DNA of 17,710 bases, from the NCBI GenBank assembly GCA_050330055.1, contig JBHJOF010000363.1, positions 1-17,710 on the forward strand, written 5' to 3'. The stretch comes from JBHJOF01 sp050330055. GTDB taxonomy: Bacteria > Pseudomonadota > Alphaproteobacteria > Kiloniellales > JAKSDN01. Below are positions 1-6,888 of the stretch, piece by piece. The position numbers were made by a program, and so were the translations under genes. Under the pieces are notes generated by a model. That model did not search any database, was not told the origin of the DNA, and saw only the letters and a list, made by a program, of their open reading frames with translations. Numbering within the stretch: position 1 is the first letter of the stretch; each line of letters opens with the position of its first letter.

Positions 1-67
1 GCAAGGGGGGAGGGAAAAGATGAGCAGCGACGGCCCTTTAGATTGCCTCCCCCCTTGCGGGGGAGGC
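1..67. repeat. GC-rich intergenic palindromic repeat, cut by window edge
   Basis: Bases 1-13 are an exact reverse complement of bases 46-58 (CCTCCCCCCTTGC). Bases 45-53 (GCCTCCCCC) also pair perfectly with 59-67, giving a 9-bp stem with a 5-nt loop. Two shorter hairpins follow at 82-92 (GGCGC-A-GCGCC) and 104-116 (GGCGC-GAA-GCGCC). Such C/G-run hairpins are common between genes in GC-rich alphaproteobacteria. The element lies downstream of the minus-strand mocR gene and could help end its transcript, but no T tract is seen. Its left part is outside the window. Confidence 0.6.
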
Positions 68-116
68 CCAGGGGATCACCGGGCGCAGCGCCGGAGGGGG
101 GCTGGCGCGAAGCGCC

Positions 117-275
117 GAAAGGGGACAGAGGAAAAGCAAGTCTCCGTCCTGCCGCTGTGGCCGCTATGCCAGATGCAACAAGACCCTACAGCAGGTTTAA
201 GCCGCTTAAACCGGACAGCAGTGGCGAAGGCCGACCATGACGGCTTGGGATCGAACCGTACGGCTCGCCGCTGCG
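117..275. other. Non-coding stretch downstream of mocR
   Basis: With the preceding repeat this makes about 275 bases without a supported gene. The open frames here lack recognisable protein features. A short perfect hairpin GGTTTAAG-CCG-CTTAAACC lies at 194-212. The 13-mer at 207-219 also occurs, reverse-complemented, at 6696-6708 in the soeC/aminotransferase junction. A tRNA T-arm look-alike on the minus strand near 246-256 does not fold as a tRNA. Confidence 0.5.
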
Positions 276-1769
276 CTACACCGCCTCCTGCATCAGCTCC
301 GCGAGCAATTGGATGCCCGGGCGGATCTTGTCCTCCGCAATCGAAGAGAAGCCGAGGCGGAAGCAGTTGCGCGGCGGCTTGGCGGCCTGAAAGTGGATGG
401 AGCCCGGCTCGATCACGACGCCGCGGGCGAGCGCGCTGCGCGCCAGCACGTCGGCGTCCAGATGGTCGGGACCCTCGATCCAGAACGAGGTGCCGCCCAT
501 CGACGGCCGCACCCGGCAGTCCGGCAGGAAGTCGGCCAGCGCCTCGCCCATGATCAGCCAGCGGCTGCGGTAGGCGCGCTGCAGGCGGCTCACCAGCGTG
601 TCGTAGTAGCCGTTGGCGATAAAGAGGCCGACGGTGCGCTGGTTGTTGGTCGGCGGCTGGCGCAGGATCAGGCGGCGCAGCTGGCGCGCCTCGTGGATCA
701 ACGGCTCGGCCGCCACCAGGTAGCCGATACGCAGGCCGGGCGCCAGGTACTTGGAGAAGGAGCCGACGTAGATGATCCGCTGGCTGCGGTCGATCGACTT
801 CAGCGCCGGCGTCGGATGGCTGATGTAGTTGATCTCCGCCTCGTAGTCGTCCTCGATCACGAAGATGCCGTGCTTGTCCGCCGCCCGCAGCAGCTCGTGG
901 CGGCGCGCCAGCGGCATGGTGACGGTGGTCGGCGACTGATGGCTCGGCGTCACGTAGACGCAGTCGCAGTGCTCGACCTGCTTGTCGACCAGCAGGCCTT
1001 CGGCGTCGACCGGCAGCGGCACGACGCGCGCACCGCTGAGCGCGAAGATGTTGCGCGCGTCGACGTAACCCGGCTCCTCGAGGCCGATGGTGGTGCCCGA
1101 ATCGGCCAGGAGCTGCGCCACGAGCGAGAGCGCGTTCTGCGCGCCGAGCGTGATCAGGATCTGGCTCGGTGACGCCTTGATGCCGCGACGCGGCAGCACC
1201 CGCGCGCGCACCTCCTCGATCAGCAGCGGGTCGTCCTCGCCGAAGCTGTCCTCGCTCCAGGCGGCGATCGCCTGCAGCGCCAGAGCCTGGCGTGAGCAGA
1301 GCCGCCAGGCCGCGACCGGGAAGAGCCCCGGGTCAGCCTGGCCGTAGATGAAGGGATAGGGATAGTGGCGCCAGGACTTCGGCTTTGTTATGTGGGCTTG
1401 CTCAGATGGATGGATCTTGAAATGCCGCCACCAGTCGATCGGTGCCGCAGTGTCCCCCGGGGAGGCATCCGGCAGGCCCTCGGGCTCGGGCATCGCTGGG
1501 GGATCGACGTGCGCTGCCGCTGCCTCCGGGTTGACGAAGTAGCCGACCCGTTCGCGCGAGATCAGCAGGCCCTCGTCGGTCAGCGCCTGGTAAGCCAGGA
1601 CCACGGTGTTGCGCGACACGCCGAGCGACTGGGCCATACGACGGCAGGACGGCAGCGGGTCCTCGGCGGTCAGGCGGCCGTCGAGGATGGCCTCGACGAG
1701 CTGGCGGCGGAGCTGGACTTGCAGGCCCGTCTCGCTGTCATGCTGCACTGGGAAGATAAGGTCGCGCAC
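276..1769 (-). CDS. MocR/PdxR-family regulator (GntR HTH plus aminotransferase-like domain)
   Basis: A 497-aa protein with the two-part MocR layout. An N-terminal GntR-type winged helix spans about residues 10-80 (LPSCRRMAQSLGVSRNTVVL recognition region, then GYFVNPE wing). A linker of about 30-40 residues leads to a fold-type I aminotransferase-like domain (about 120-497). PLP-site residues are visible: EDDYE at 306-310 and SFSK with the Schiff-base lysine at K340, followed by the usual APGLRIGY. MocR proteins use PLP or its adduct with an amine as effector instead of catalysing transamination. The start is a GTG at 1767-1769, because the frame upstream meets a stop 11 codons earlier without a better start. 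The gene diverges from the soeABC-like operon, 122 bp away, so control of that operon and of itself is the natural inference. TauR (taurine) and PdxR are relatives, but neither name can be assigned. Confidence 0.93.
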   Translation of the reverse strand: MRDLIFPVQHDSETGLQVQLRRQLVEAILDGRLTAEDPLPSCRRMAQSLGVSRNTVVLAYQALTDEGLLISRERVGYFVNPEAAAAHVDPPAMPEPEGLPDASPGDTAAPIDWWRHFKIHPSEQAHITKPKSWRHYPYPFIYGQADPGLFPVAAWRLCSRQALALQAIAAWSEDSFGEDDPLLIEEVRARVLPRRGIKASPSQILITLGAQNALSLVAQLLADSGTTIGLEEPGYVDARNIFALSGARVVPLPVDAEGLLVDKQVEHCDCVYVTPSHQSPTTVTMPLARRHELLRAADKHGIFVIEDDYEAEINYISHPTPALKSIDRSQRIIYVGSFSKYLAPGLRIGYLVAAEPLIHEARQLRRLILRQPPTNNQRTVGLFIANGYYDTLVSRLQRAYRSRWLIMGEALADFLPDCRVRPSMGGTSFWIEGPDHLDADVLARSALARGVVIEPGSIHFQAAKPPRNCFRLGFSSIAEDKIRPGIQLLAELMQEAV

Positions 1770-1793
1770 CTTGGCCTCACCATTCGGGGCAAT

Positions 1794-1809
1794 CTGGCCC
1801 TAGGGCCAG
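1794..1809. promoter_or_regulatory. 16-bp perfect palindrome, candidate MocR operator
   Basis: CTGGCCCTAGGGCCAG is a perfect palindrome in the 122-bp divergent gap, 24 bp upstream of the mocR start and 82 bp upstream of soeA. Read on the minus strand, it is preceded by a second TGGCCC unit 9 nt away (TGGCCCCAC then TGGCCCTAG), giving a direct repeat as well. MocR regulators often bind tandem or inverted half-sites in such gaps. Assignment to this regulator is inference. Confidence 0.45.
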
Positions 1810-1818
1810 TGGGGCCAA

Positions 1819-1847
1819 AGTCTAGAATTGCGCCAAAACAACGACAA
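1819..1847 (-). promoter_or_regulatory. Candidate sigma70-type promoter for mocR
   Basis: On the minus strand TTGTCG (1847-1842) and TAGACT (1824-1819) are separated by exactly 17 nt, each matching 4 of 6 bases of the housekeeping consensus. Transcription would start just before the 1794-1809 palindrome, a position suited to autorepression. No comparably good plus-strand promoter for soeA was picked out. The match is moderate only. Confidence 0.35.
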
Positions 1848-1891
1848 GCCGCGGATCGGGCCGCGGAATCGAAAGAGGATCGGGCCGTCAG

Positions 1892-4789
1892 GTGAGCGTA
1901 ACGTCCCCCAAGCGGCGCGGTGGCCCGACGCACCCCATCGATTTCTCCGTGCGGCCCGGCGACGAGGTCAAGTGCAGCACCTGCTATATGTGCGCCTGCC
2001 GCTGCGGTATCCGGGTGCACCTGAAGGACGGCGCGATCCGCTACATCGAGGGCAACCGCCGCCACCCGGTCAATCGCGGCGTGCTCTGCGCCAAGGGTTC
2101 GGCCGGCATCATGCAGCACTACGCGCCGGCGCGCCTGACCAAGCCGCTGAAGCGGGTCGGCGAGCGCGGCAGCGGTGATTTTCAGGAGATCGAGTGGGAG
2201 GAGGCCTTGGCCACCGCCACCGACTGGCTCGGCGCCATCCGCCAGAGCGATCCGCGCAAGCTCGCCTTCTTCACCGGGCGCGACCAGAGCCAGGCGCTGA
2301 CCGGCTGGTGGGCGAGCCAGTTCGGCACCCCCAACTACGCGGCGCACGGCGGCTTCTGCTCGGTCAACATGGCGGCCGGCGGGCTCTACTCGATCGGCGG
2401 CTCGTTCTGGGAGTTCGGCGAGCCGGACTGGGAGCACAGCCGTTACCTCATGATGTTCGGCGTCGCCGAGGACCACGATAGCAACCCGATCAAGCTCGGC
2501 CTTGCCAGGCTCAAGGGGCGCGGTGCCAAGTTCGTCTCGGTCAATCCGGTCAGGACCGGCTATTCAGCCATCGCCGACGAGTGGATCGGCCTCGCGCCCG
2601 GCAGCGACGGCCTCTTCATCCTGGCGCTAGTGCACGAGCTGCTGCGCGCCGGCAAGGTCGATCTCTCCTACCTGGTGCGCTACACCAACGCGCCCTGGCT
2701 GGTGATCCAGGCGCCGGGTCAAGCCGACGACGGCCTCTTCGCGCGCGACGGCGACGGCAGCCCGCTGTGCTGGGACGCCGCGCAGCATAAGGAGGCGAAT
2801 GCGCTCGCGGCCGGCGTCGCACCGGCGCTGAAGGGCAATTTCACGCTGTCCGACGGCCGCAGCGCCGTGCCGGCCTTTCAGCTCCTGGCCAAGCGCTACC
2901 TGGACAAGCAGTTCGCGCCCGACGCGGTTGCCGAGCGCACCGGCATTGCGGCGGCGACCATCCGCCGCATCGCCGCCGAACTGGCCCATGCCGCCTTCGC
3001 GCAGGAGGTCGTGCTCGAGGTGCCCTGGACCGACTGGGCCGGGCGGCGGCACGAGCGGATGATCGGCCGGCCGGTCGCCATGCACGCCATGCGCGGCATC
3101 TCGGCGCACTCGAACGGCTTCCACACCTGCCGCGCCCTGCACCTGCTGCAGATGCTGCTGGGCAGCATCGATACGCCGGGCGGCTTCCGCTACAAGCCGC
3201 CCTTCCCCAAGCCGATCCCGCCGATGCCGAAGCCGGCCGGCCATGCCGATCAGGTGATTGCGGGCAAGCCTATGCTGGGGCCGCCGCTCGGCTTCCCGAC
3301 CGGGCCGGAGGACCTGCTGATCGAGCCGGACGGCACGCCGCGGCGTATCGACAAGGCCTTCTCCTGGGAGGCGCCGCTTGCCGCCCACGGCATGATGCAC
3401 ATGGTCATCACCAACGCCTGGAAGGGCGATCCCTACCCGATCGACACGCTGTTCCTCTACATGGCCAACATGGCCTGGAACTCGGCCATGAACACGAGCG
3501 GCACCATGGCCATGCTGAGTGACAAGGACGAGAGCGGCCAGTATCGCATTCCGCGCATCATCTATTCCGATGCCTACTACTCGGAGATGGTCGCCTATGC
3601 CGACCTTGTGCTGCCCGACACCACCTATCTGGAGCGCTGGGACTGCATCTCGCTGCTCGACCGGCCGATCTGCGATGCCGACGGCGCGGCCGACGCGATC
3701 CGCCAGCCGGTGGTGCCGCCCGACCGCGACGTGCGCCCCTTCCAGGACGTGCTGATCGAACTCGGCGCGCGACTCGGCCTGCCAGGACTCACGAACGAGG
3801 ACGGTAGCCCGAGGTATCCCGGCGGCTACCCCGACTACATGGTCAACCACGAGCGCGCACCCGGCGTCGGGCCGCTCGCCGGCTGGCGCGGCGACGCGGG
3901 CGAGTCTGCAGGACGTGGCGCGCCCAACCCGGCGCAGCTCGAACGCTACATCGAAAACGGCGGTTTCTGGCGCCACGAGTTGGCGCCCGAGCAGCGCTAC
4001 TACCGCTTCGCCAATCGGGACTATCTCGACTTCGCCCAGTCGATGGGCTTCGTCGCCGCGGCCGAACCGATCGTGCTGCAGTGCTACAGCGAGATCCTGC
4101 AGCGCTTCCGCCTGGCCGCGCGCGGACACGGCGCGGTGCAGCCGCCCGAGGCGCATAGGGCTCGCATCGAGGCCTACTTCGATCCGCTGCCGATCTGGTA
4201 TCCGCCCTTCGAGGACCAGGCTGCGGAGGTCGACGGCTATCCGCTGCACGCCATCACCCAGCGGCCCATGGCGATGTACCACTCCTGGGGTTCGCAGAAC
4301 GCCTGGCTGCGCCAGATCCATGGCAGCAACCGGCTCTACATGGCACGCACGCTCGCCGAGGAGCTCGGCATCGCCGACGACGACTGGGTCTGGATCACCA
4401 GCCGGCACGGCCGGGTCAAGGGCCAGGCGCGTCTGATGGAAGGCGTCAACCCGCACACAGTCTGGACCTGGAACGCGATCGGCAAGCGCGCCGGCGCCTG
4501 GAACCTGGCGCCCGACGCCCCGGAGGCCACGACCGGCTTCTTGCTGAACCACCTGATCGACGAGCTCTTGCCCGAGCGCGAGAGCGGCTACCGCTATGCC
4601 TGCGCCGATCCGGTGACCGGCCAGGCCGCCTGGTACGACCTGCGTGTCCGTGTCGACAAGGCCACGCCCGAGGAGGCCGGCGTCACCGAGCCGCACTTCG
4701 CCGCCCTGCCGGCGCGGCGTGCCGTGCCGGACCGCCTGCGCTATGGCGCGCGCTTCAAGGCCCGGACCGGCGATGGACGGGGTCCATGA
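1892..4789 (+). CDS. soeA: Molybdopterin oxidoreductase catalytic subunit, SoeA-like (sulfite dehydrogenase)
   Basis: A 965-aa protein of the DMSO reductase superfamily. The N-terminal 4Fe-4S site is C31-x2-C34-x3-C38-x27-C66 (CYMCACRCG, then VLCAKG), with further cysteines at C28 and C36. Bis-MGD binding domains follow, and C156 in HGGFCSVNM is the likely molybdenum ligand, as in the polysulfide/thiosulfate reductase and SoeA branch, not serine as in DMSO reductase. The C-terminal molydopterin dinucleotide-binding domain lies at about 790-900 (HSWGSQNAWLRQIHG). There is no Tat signal, so the subunit should stay in the cytoplasm, as reported for SoeABC, which oxidises sulfite to sulfate and reduces quinone. 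The GTG start has AGAGGA about 14 nt upstream. It overlaps the ferredoxin subunit by 4 bp (ATGA). The enzyme class is firm; the substrate is inferred from lack of a signal peptide, the Cys ligand and the subunit set. Confidence 0.72.
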   Translation: MSVTSPKRRGGPTHPIDFSVRPGDEVKCSTCYMCACRCGIRVHLKDGAIRYIEGNRRHPVNRGVLCAKGSAGIMQHYAPARLTKPLKRVGERGSGDFQEIEWEEALATATDWLGAIRQSDPRKLAFFTGRDQSQALTGWWASQFGTPNYAAHGGFCSVNMAAGGLYSIGGSFWEFGEPDWEHSRYLMMFGVAEDHDSNPIKLGLARLKGRGAKFVSVNPVRTGYSAIADEWIGLAPGSDGLFILALVHELLRAGKVDLSYLVRYTNAPWLVIQAPGQADDGLFARDGDGSPLCWDAAQHKEANALAAGVAPALKGNFTLSDGRSAVPAFQLLAKRYLDKQFAPDAVAERTGIAAATIRRIAAELAHAAFAQEVVLEVPWTDWAGRRHERMIGRPVAMHAMRGISAHSNGFHTCRALHLLQMLLGSIDTPGGFRYKPPFPKPIPPMPKPAGHADQVIAGKPMLGPPLGFPTGPEDLLIEPDGTPRRIDKAFSWEAPLAAHGMMHMVITNAWKGDPYPIDTLFLYMANMAWNSAMNTSGTMAMLSDKDESGQYRIPRIIYSDAYYSEMVAYADLVLPDTTYLERWDCISLLDRPICDADGAADAIRQPVVPPDRDVRPFQDVLIELGARLGLPGLTNEDGSPRYPGGYPDYMVNHERAPGVGPLAGWRGDAGESAGRGAPNPAQLERYIENGGFWRHELAPEQRYYRFANRDYLDFAQSMGFVAAAEPIVLQCYSEILQRFRLAARGHGAVQPPEAHRARIEAYFDPLPIWYPPFEDQAAEVDGYPLHAITQRPMAMYHSWGSQNAWLRQIHGSNRLYMARTLAEELGIADDDWVWITSRHGRVKGQARLMEGVNPHTVWTWNAIGKRAGAWNLAPDAPEATTGFLLNHLIDELLPERESGYRYACADPVTGQAAWYDLRVRVDKATPEEAGVTEPHFAALPARRAVPDRLRYGARFKARTGDGRGP

Positions 4790-5526
4790 CCTCCCTGCCC
4801 GACCGCCCGAGTGAGCGGCGCCTCGGCCTGGTGATCGACCTCGACACCTGCGTCGGCTGCCAGGCCTGCGTCGTCAACTGCAAGGAATGGAACACCGGCG
4901 GCTATCCGGCGCCCTTGTCCGACGACGACCCCTATGGTGCGGCGCCGCTCGGCGCTTGGCTCAACCGCGTGCATTCCTTCGAGCTCGGCGAAGGCCCGCT
5001 CGGCCGCACGGTGCACTTCCCCAAGTCTTGCCTGCACTGCGAGAACGCCGCCTGCGTCACGGTCTGCCCGACCGGCGCCTCCTACAAGCGCGTCGAGGAC
5101 GGCATCGTGCTGGTCGACGAAGAGCTCTGCATCGGCTGCGGCCTCTGCGCCTGGGCCTGCCCCTACGGCGCGCGCGAGCTCGACCCGACCGGCGGCGTGA
5201 TGAAGAAGTGCACGCTCTGCATCGACCGCATCTACAACGAGTCCCTGGAACCGGAGGAGCGCGAGCCGGCCTGCGTCGCCACCTGCCCGGCCCGGGCGCG
5301 CCACTTCGGCGACCTGGGCGATCCGGACTCGGCGGTCTCCAGGCTGGTGGCCGAGCGCGGCGGGGTCGATCTCATGCCCGAGATGGGCTACCGCCCGACC
5401 AACAAGTACCTGCCGCCGCGTCCGAGCAAAGCCGAGGTGGGCTGCACCGGCGCGCCCGCGCGCCTGGAAGACGCGAACCCCGAGGGCGGCTTCCTCGGCT
5501 GGCTCGACGCCGTGCTGTCGCGGTGA
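4786..5526 (+). CDS. soeB: Four-cluster [4Fe-4S] ferredoxin subunit, SoeB-like
   Basis: A 246-aa DmsB/PsrB/NrfC-type electron-transfer subunit. Sixteen cysteines form four clusters: C22/C25/C28/C32, C82/C85/C90/C94, C115/C118/C121/C125 and C142/C145/C163/C167. They fall in the order typical of the family (CVGCQACVVNC, CLHCENAACVTVC, CIGCGLCAWAC, CTLC...CVATC). No signal peptide is present, consistent with a cytoplasmic partner of the molybdenum subunit. It would carry electrons from the catalytic subunit to the membrane anchor. The ATG overlaps the soeA stop (ATGA), indicating translational coupling. The tail with NKYLPPRP resembles what is recalled for SoeB proteins, but that is memory, not a search. 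After its stop come 211 non-coding bases before the anchor gene. Confidence 0.75.
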   Translation: MTSLPDRPSERRLGLVIDLDTCVGCQACVVNCKEWNTGGYPAPLSDDDPYGAAPLGAWLNRVHSFELGEGPLGRTVHFPKSCLHCENAACVTVCPTGASYKRVEDGIVLVDEELCIGCGLCAWACPYGARELDPTGGVMKKCTLCIDRIYNESLEPEEREPACVATCPARARHFGDLGDPDSAVSRLVAERGGVDLMPEMGYRPTNKYLPPRPSKAEVGCTGAPARLEDANPEGGFLGWLDAVLSR

Positions 5527-5555
5527 GGGAGCGGACGTGACCGTAGGCGGTGTAA

Positions 5556-5706
5556 TCACCCTCACCCTCCCACGCGTCCTTCGGCCGCGTGGGCCCCTCC
5601 CTCTCCCTTCAAGGGAGAGGGATTTTGCAGCGCGCCTGTTTGTTCCCCTCGCCCTTGAGGGGAGAGGGAGGGGCCCATCGCGCAAGCGATGGGAGGGTGA
5701 GGGTGA
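5556..5706. repeat. Large nested palindromic intergenic element between soeB and soeC
   Basis: Two perfect 17-bp arm pairs are nested: 5556-5572 with 5690-5706 (TCACCCTCACCCTCCCA), and 5591-5607 with 5660-5676 (GGGCCCCTCCCTCTCCC). Local hairpins sit inside the arms: 5569-5576/5586-5593 (CCCACGCG), 5599-5607/5613-5621 (CCCTCTCCC, TTCAA loop, followed by ATTTT), 5645-5650/5657-5662, and 5674-5681/5686-5693 (CCCATCGC, GCAA loop). The form matches the CACCCTCACCC...CTCTCCC type of dispersed repeat known in alphaproteobacteria. It occupies most of the soeB-soeC gap and could act as an mRNA stabiliser or attenuator. Confidence 0.85.
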
Positions 5707-5737
5707 CACGCCCCACCTGGAGCCTTAGCACACATCC

Positions 5738-6688
5738 ATGCATCCAGCCGCGTCCATCATCCTCTTCACCACGGCGGCCGGGGCCGGTTACGGCCTGCTG
5801 TTCCTGGCCGGGCTCGGCGCCGCCTTCGGGCTGCTGCCGGAGGCGCGTTGGCTCGGCCTTGTCCTGCTCGGCCTTGCGCTGGGCATGATCAGTCTGGGCC
5901 TGGCCTCCTCGACCTTCCATCTGGGCCATCCGGAGCGGGCCTGGCGCGCGCTCAGCCAGTGGCGCAGCTCCTGGCTGTCGCGCGAGGGCGTCGCGGCCCT
6001 CGTCACCTTCCTGCCGGCCGGCCTCTTCGCGATCGGCTGGGTTTTCCTGGAGGAGACCGGCGGCCTTTGGGCATTGCTCGGCCTGCTGGCGGCTGCGGGC
6101 GCCATGGTGACGGTGTACTGCACCGCCATGATCTATGCCTCGCTGAAGCCGATCCGCCAGTGGCACCACCCCTTGACCGCGCCGCTCTACCTGCTGTTCG
6201 CGCTAGCGAGCGGCGCGCTGCTGCTGAATGCCGTGCTGCCACTCTTCGGCGTCAGTGCGGCGGGCTGGAGCGCGCTCCTGGTACTGCTGTCGCTCGTCAT
6301 CGCGTGGGGCGTCAAGCTGATCTACTGGCGCCGCGTCGATGGCGGCCGCAGCGCCAGCACGCCGGAGACCGCGACCGGTCTGACTGGCCGCGGACAGGTC
6401 CGCCTGCTCGACACGCCGCACACGGGCGAGAACTACCTGCTGCGCGAGATGGGCTACCAGATCGCCCGCAAGCATGCCGCCAAGCTGCGCCGCCTGGCGC
6501 TCACCTTCGGCTTCGCCCTGCCCTTCGCTTTCACGCTGTTCGCCTTCTTCGCCGGCGGCTGGCCAGCCGCAACGCTATCCCTGCTCGCCGCTCTCTCCGG
6601 CCTCACCGGCATCGTCCTCGAGCGCTGGCTGTTCTTCGCCGAGGCGACCCACAGCGTCACCCTCTACTACGGCGCCCGCGAGGTGTGA
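5738..6688 (+). CDS. soeC: DmsC-family membrane anchor subunit, SoeC-like
   Basis: A 316-aa integral membrane protein with eight predicted helices, at about residues 5-31, 37-62, 84-105, 111-137, 145-170, 175-196, 248-272 and 275-303. The start MHPAASIILFTTAAGAGYGL and the STFHLGHPERAWRA segment are typical of DmsC anchors. The subunit would bind quinone and hold the molybdenum and ferredoxin subunits on the cytoplasmic side. It is the third member of the operon, although a 211-bp gap filled by a palindromic repeat separates it from soeB. A GGAG lies about 15 nt before the ATG, a long spacing, so translation initiation may be weak. The DmsC family is well supported; the sulfite dehydrogenase role depends on soeA. 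No TorD/DmsD-type chaperone gene is in the window. Confidence 0.75.
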   Translation: MHPAASIILFTTAAGAGYGLLFLAGLGAAFGLLPEARWLGLVLLGLALGMISLGLASSTFHLGHPERAWRALSQWRSSWLSREGVAALVTFLPAGLFAIGWVFLEETGGLWALLGLLAAAGAMVTVYCTAMIYASLKPIRQWHHPLTAPLYLLFALASGALLLNAVLPLFGVSAAGWSALLVLLSLVIAWGVKLIYWRRVDGGRSASTPETATGLTGRGQVRLLDTPHTGENYLLREMGYQIARKHAAKLRRLALTFGFALPFAFTLFAFFAGGWPAATLSLLAALSGLTGIVLERWLFFAEATHSVTLYYGAREV

Positions 6689-6694
6689 CAGCAC

Positions 6695-6867
6695 GGCTGT
6701 CCGGTTTAGTGGACTGGCGAGCGCCGCTTCGGCGTAGCTTCTTACCCGTTGCACGCTGTTCGAGGGTTCTTGAACTGCGAATCGCCCCCCGCCGATAGGG
6801 GTCGGGGAGGGCTAACGCCCTCCCCGACCCCTATCGGTCGGTGTGAACGAGCCCTAACCGGACAGCC
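6695..6867. repeat. Possible small non-autonomous element with imperfect terminal inverted repeats
   Basis: Bases 6695-6709 (GGCTGTCCGGTTTAG) match the reverse complement of 6854-6867 (CTAACCGGACAGCC) with one extra T. They bracket about 145 bp that include the strong 6792-6837 hairpin. No coding sequence lies inside, so a MITE-like origin is possible. The arms are short, no flanking target duplication was identified, and this is a tentative call. Confidence 0.35.
6792..6837. terminator. 21-bp perfect hairpin between convergent genes
   Basis: Bases 6792-6812 pair perfectly with 6817-6837, with a TAAC loop (stem ends CCGATAGGGG, stem top GGGAGGGC). It lies between the soeC stop (6688) and the aminotransferase stop (6889), which are convergent, so it could act on both transcripts. 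No T tract follows on either strand. It may therefore be a structured transcript end or repeat and not a classical intrinsic terminator. Confidence 0.55.
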
Positions 6868-6877
6868 ATGGACTTGA
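6838..6877 (+). repeat. 40-nt repeat, copy 1
   Basis: These 40 bases (beginning TCGGTGTGAACGAGC, ending CATGGACTTGA) match the reverse complement of 17650-17689 at 34 of 40 positions without gaps. Both copies are intergenic. Such a match is far beyond chance for a window of this size, so this is a dispersed repeat family. Its right end lies only 12 bp from the aminotransferase stop codon. Confidence 0.75.
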
Positions 6878-6888
6878 CAACTAGCGGG

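Noticed and set aside
238..253. TGACGGC-TGGGATCG motif also present at 14648-14663
   Set aside because: 15 of 16 matches at two sites; several such pairs are expected by chance in a window of this size and composition.
238..285. tRNA-like minus-strand sequence with GGTTCGATCCC and GTAGCGCAGCGG
   Set aside because: The apparent T-stem pairs only two to three bases, there is no anticodon arm between the two motifs and the length is too short. Part of it is the 3' end of mocR.
237..1172. Long plus-strand open frame of 311 codons opposite mocR
   Set aside because: It is antisense to a well-supported MocR gene and its translation is low-complexity R/A/D/V-rich, as expected for a GC-rich shadow frame.
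2627..4696. 689-codon minus-strand open frame opposite soeA
   Set aside because: No family motif, composition typical of a shadow frame, and it overlaps a conserved enzyme gene fully.
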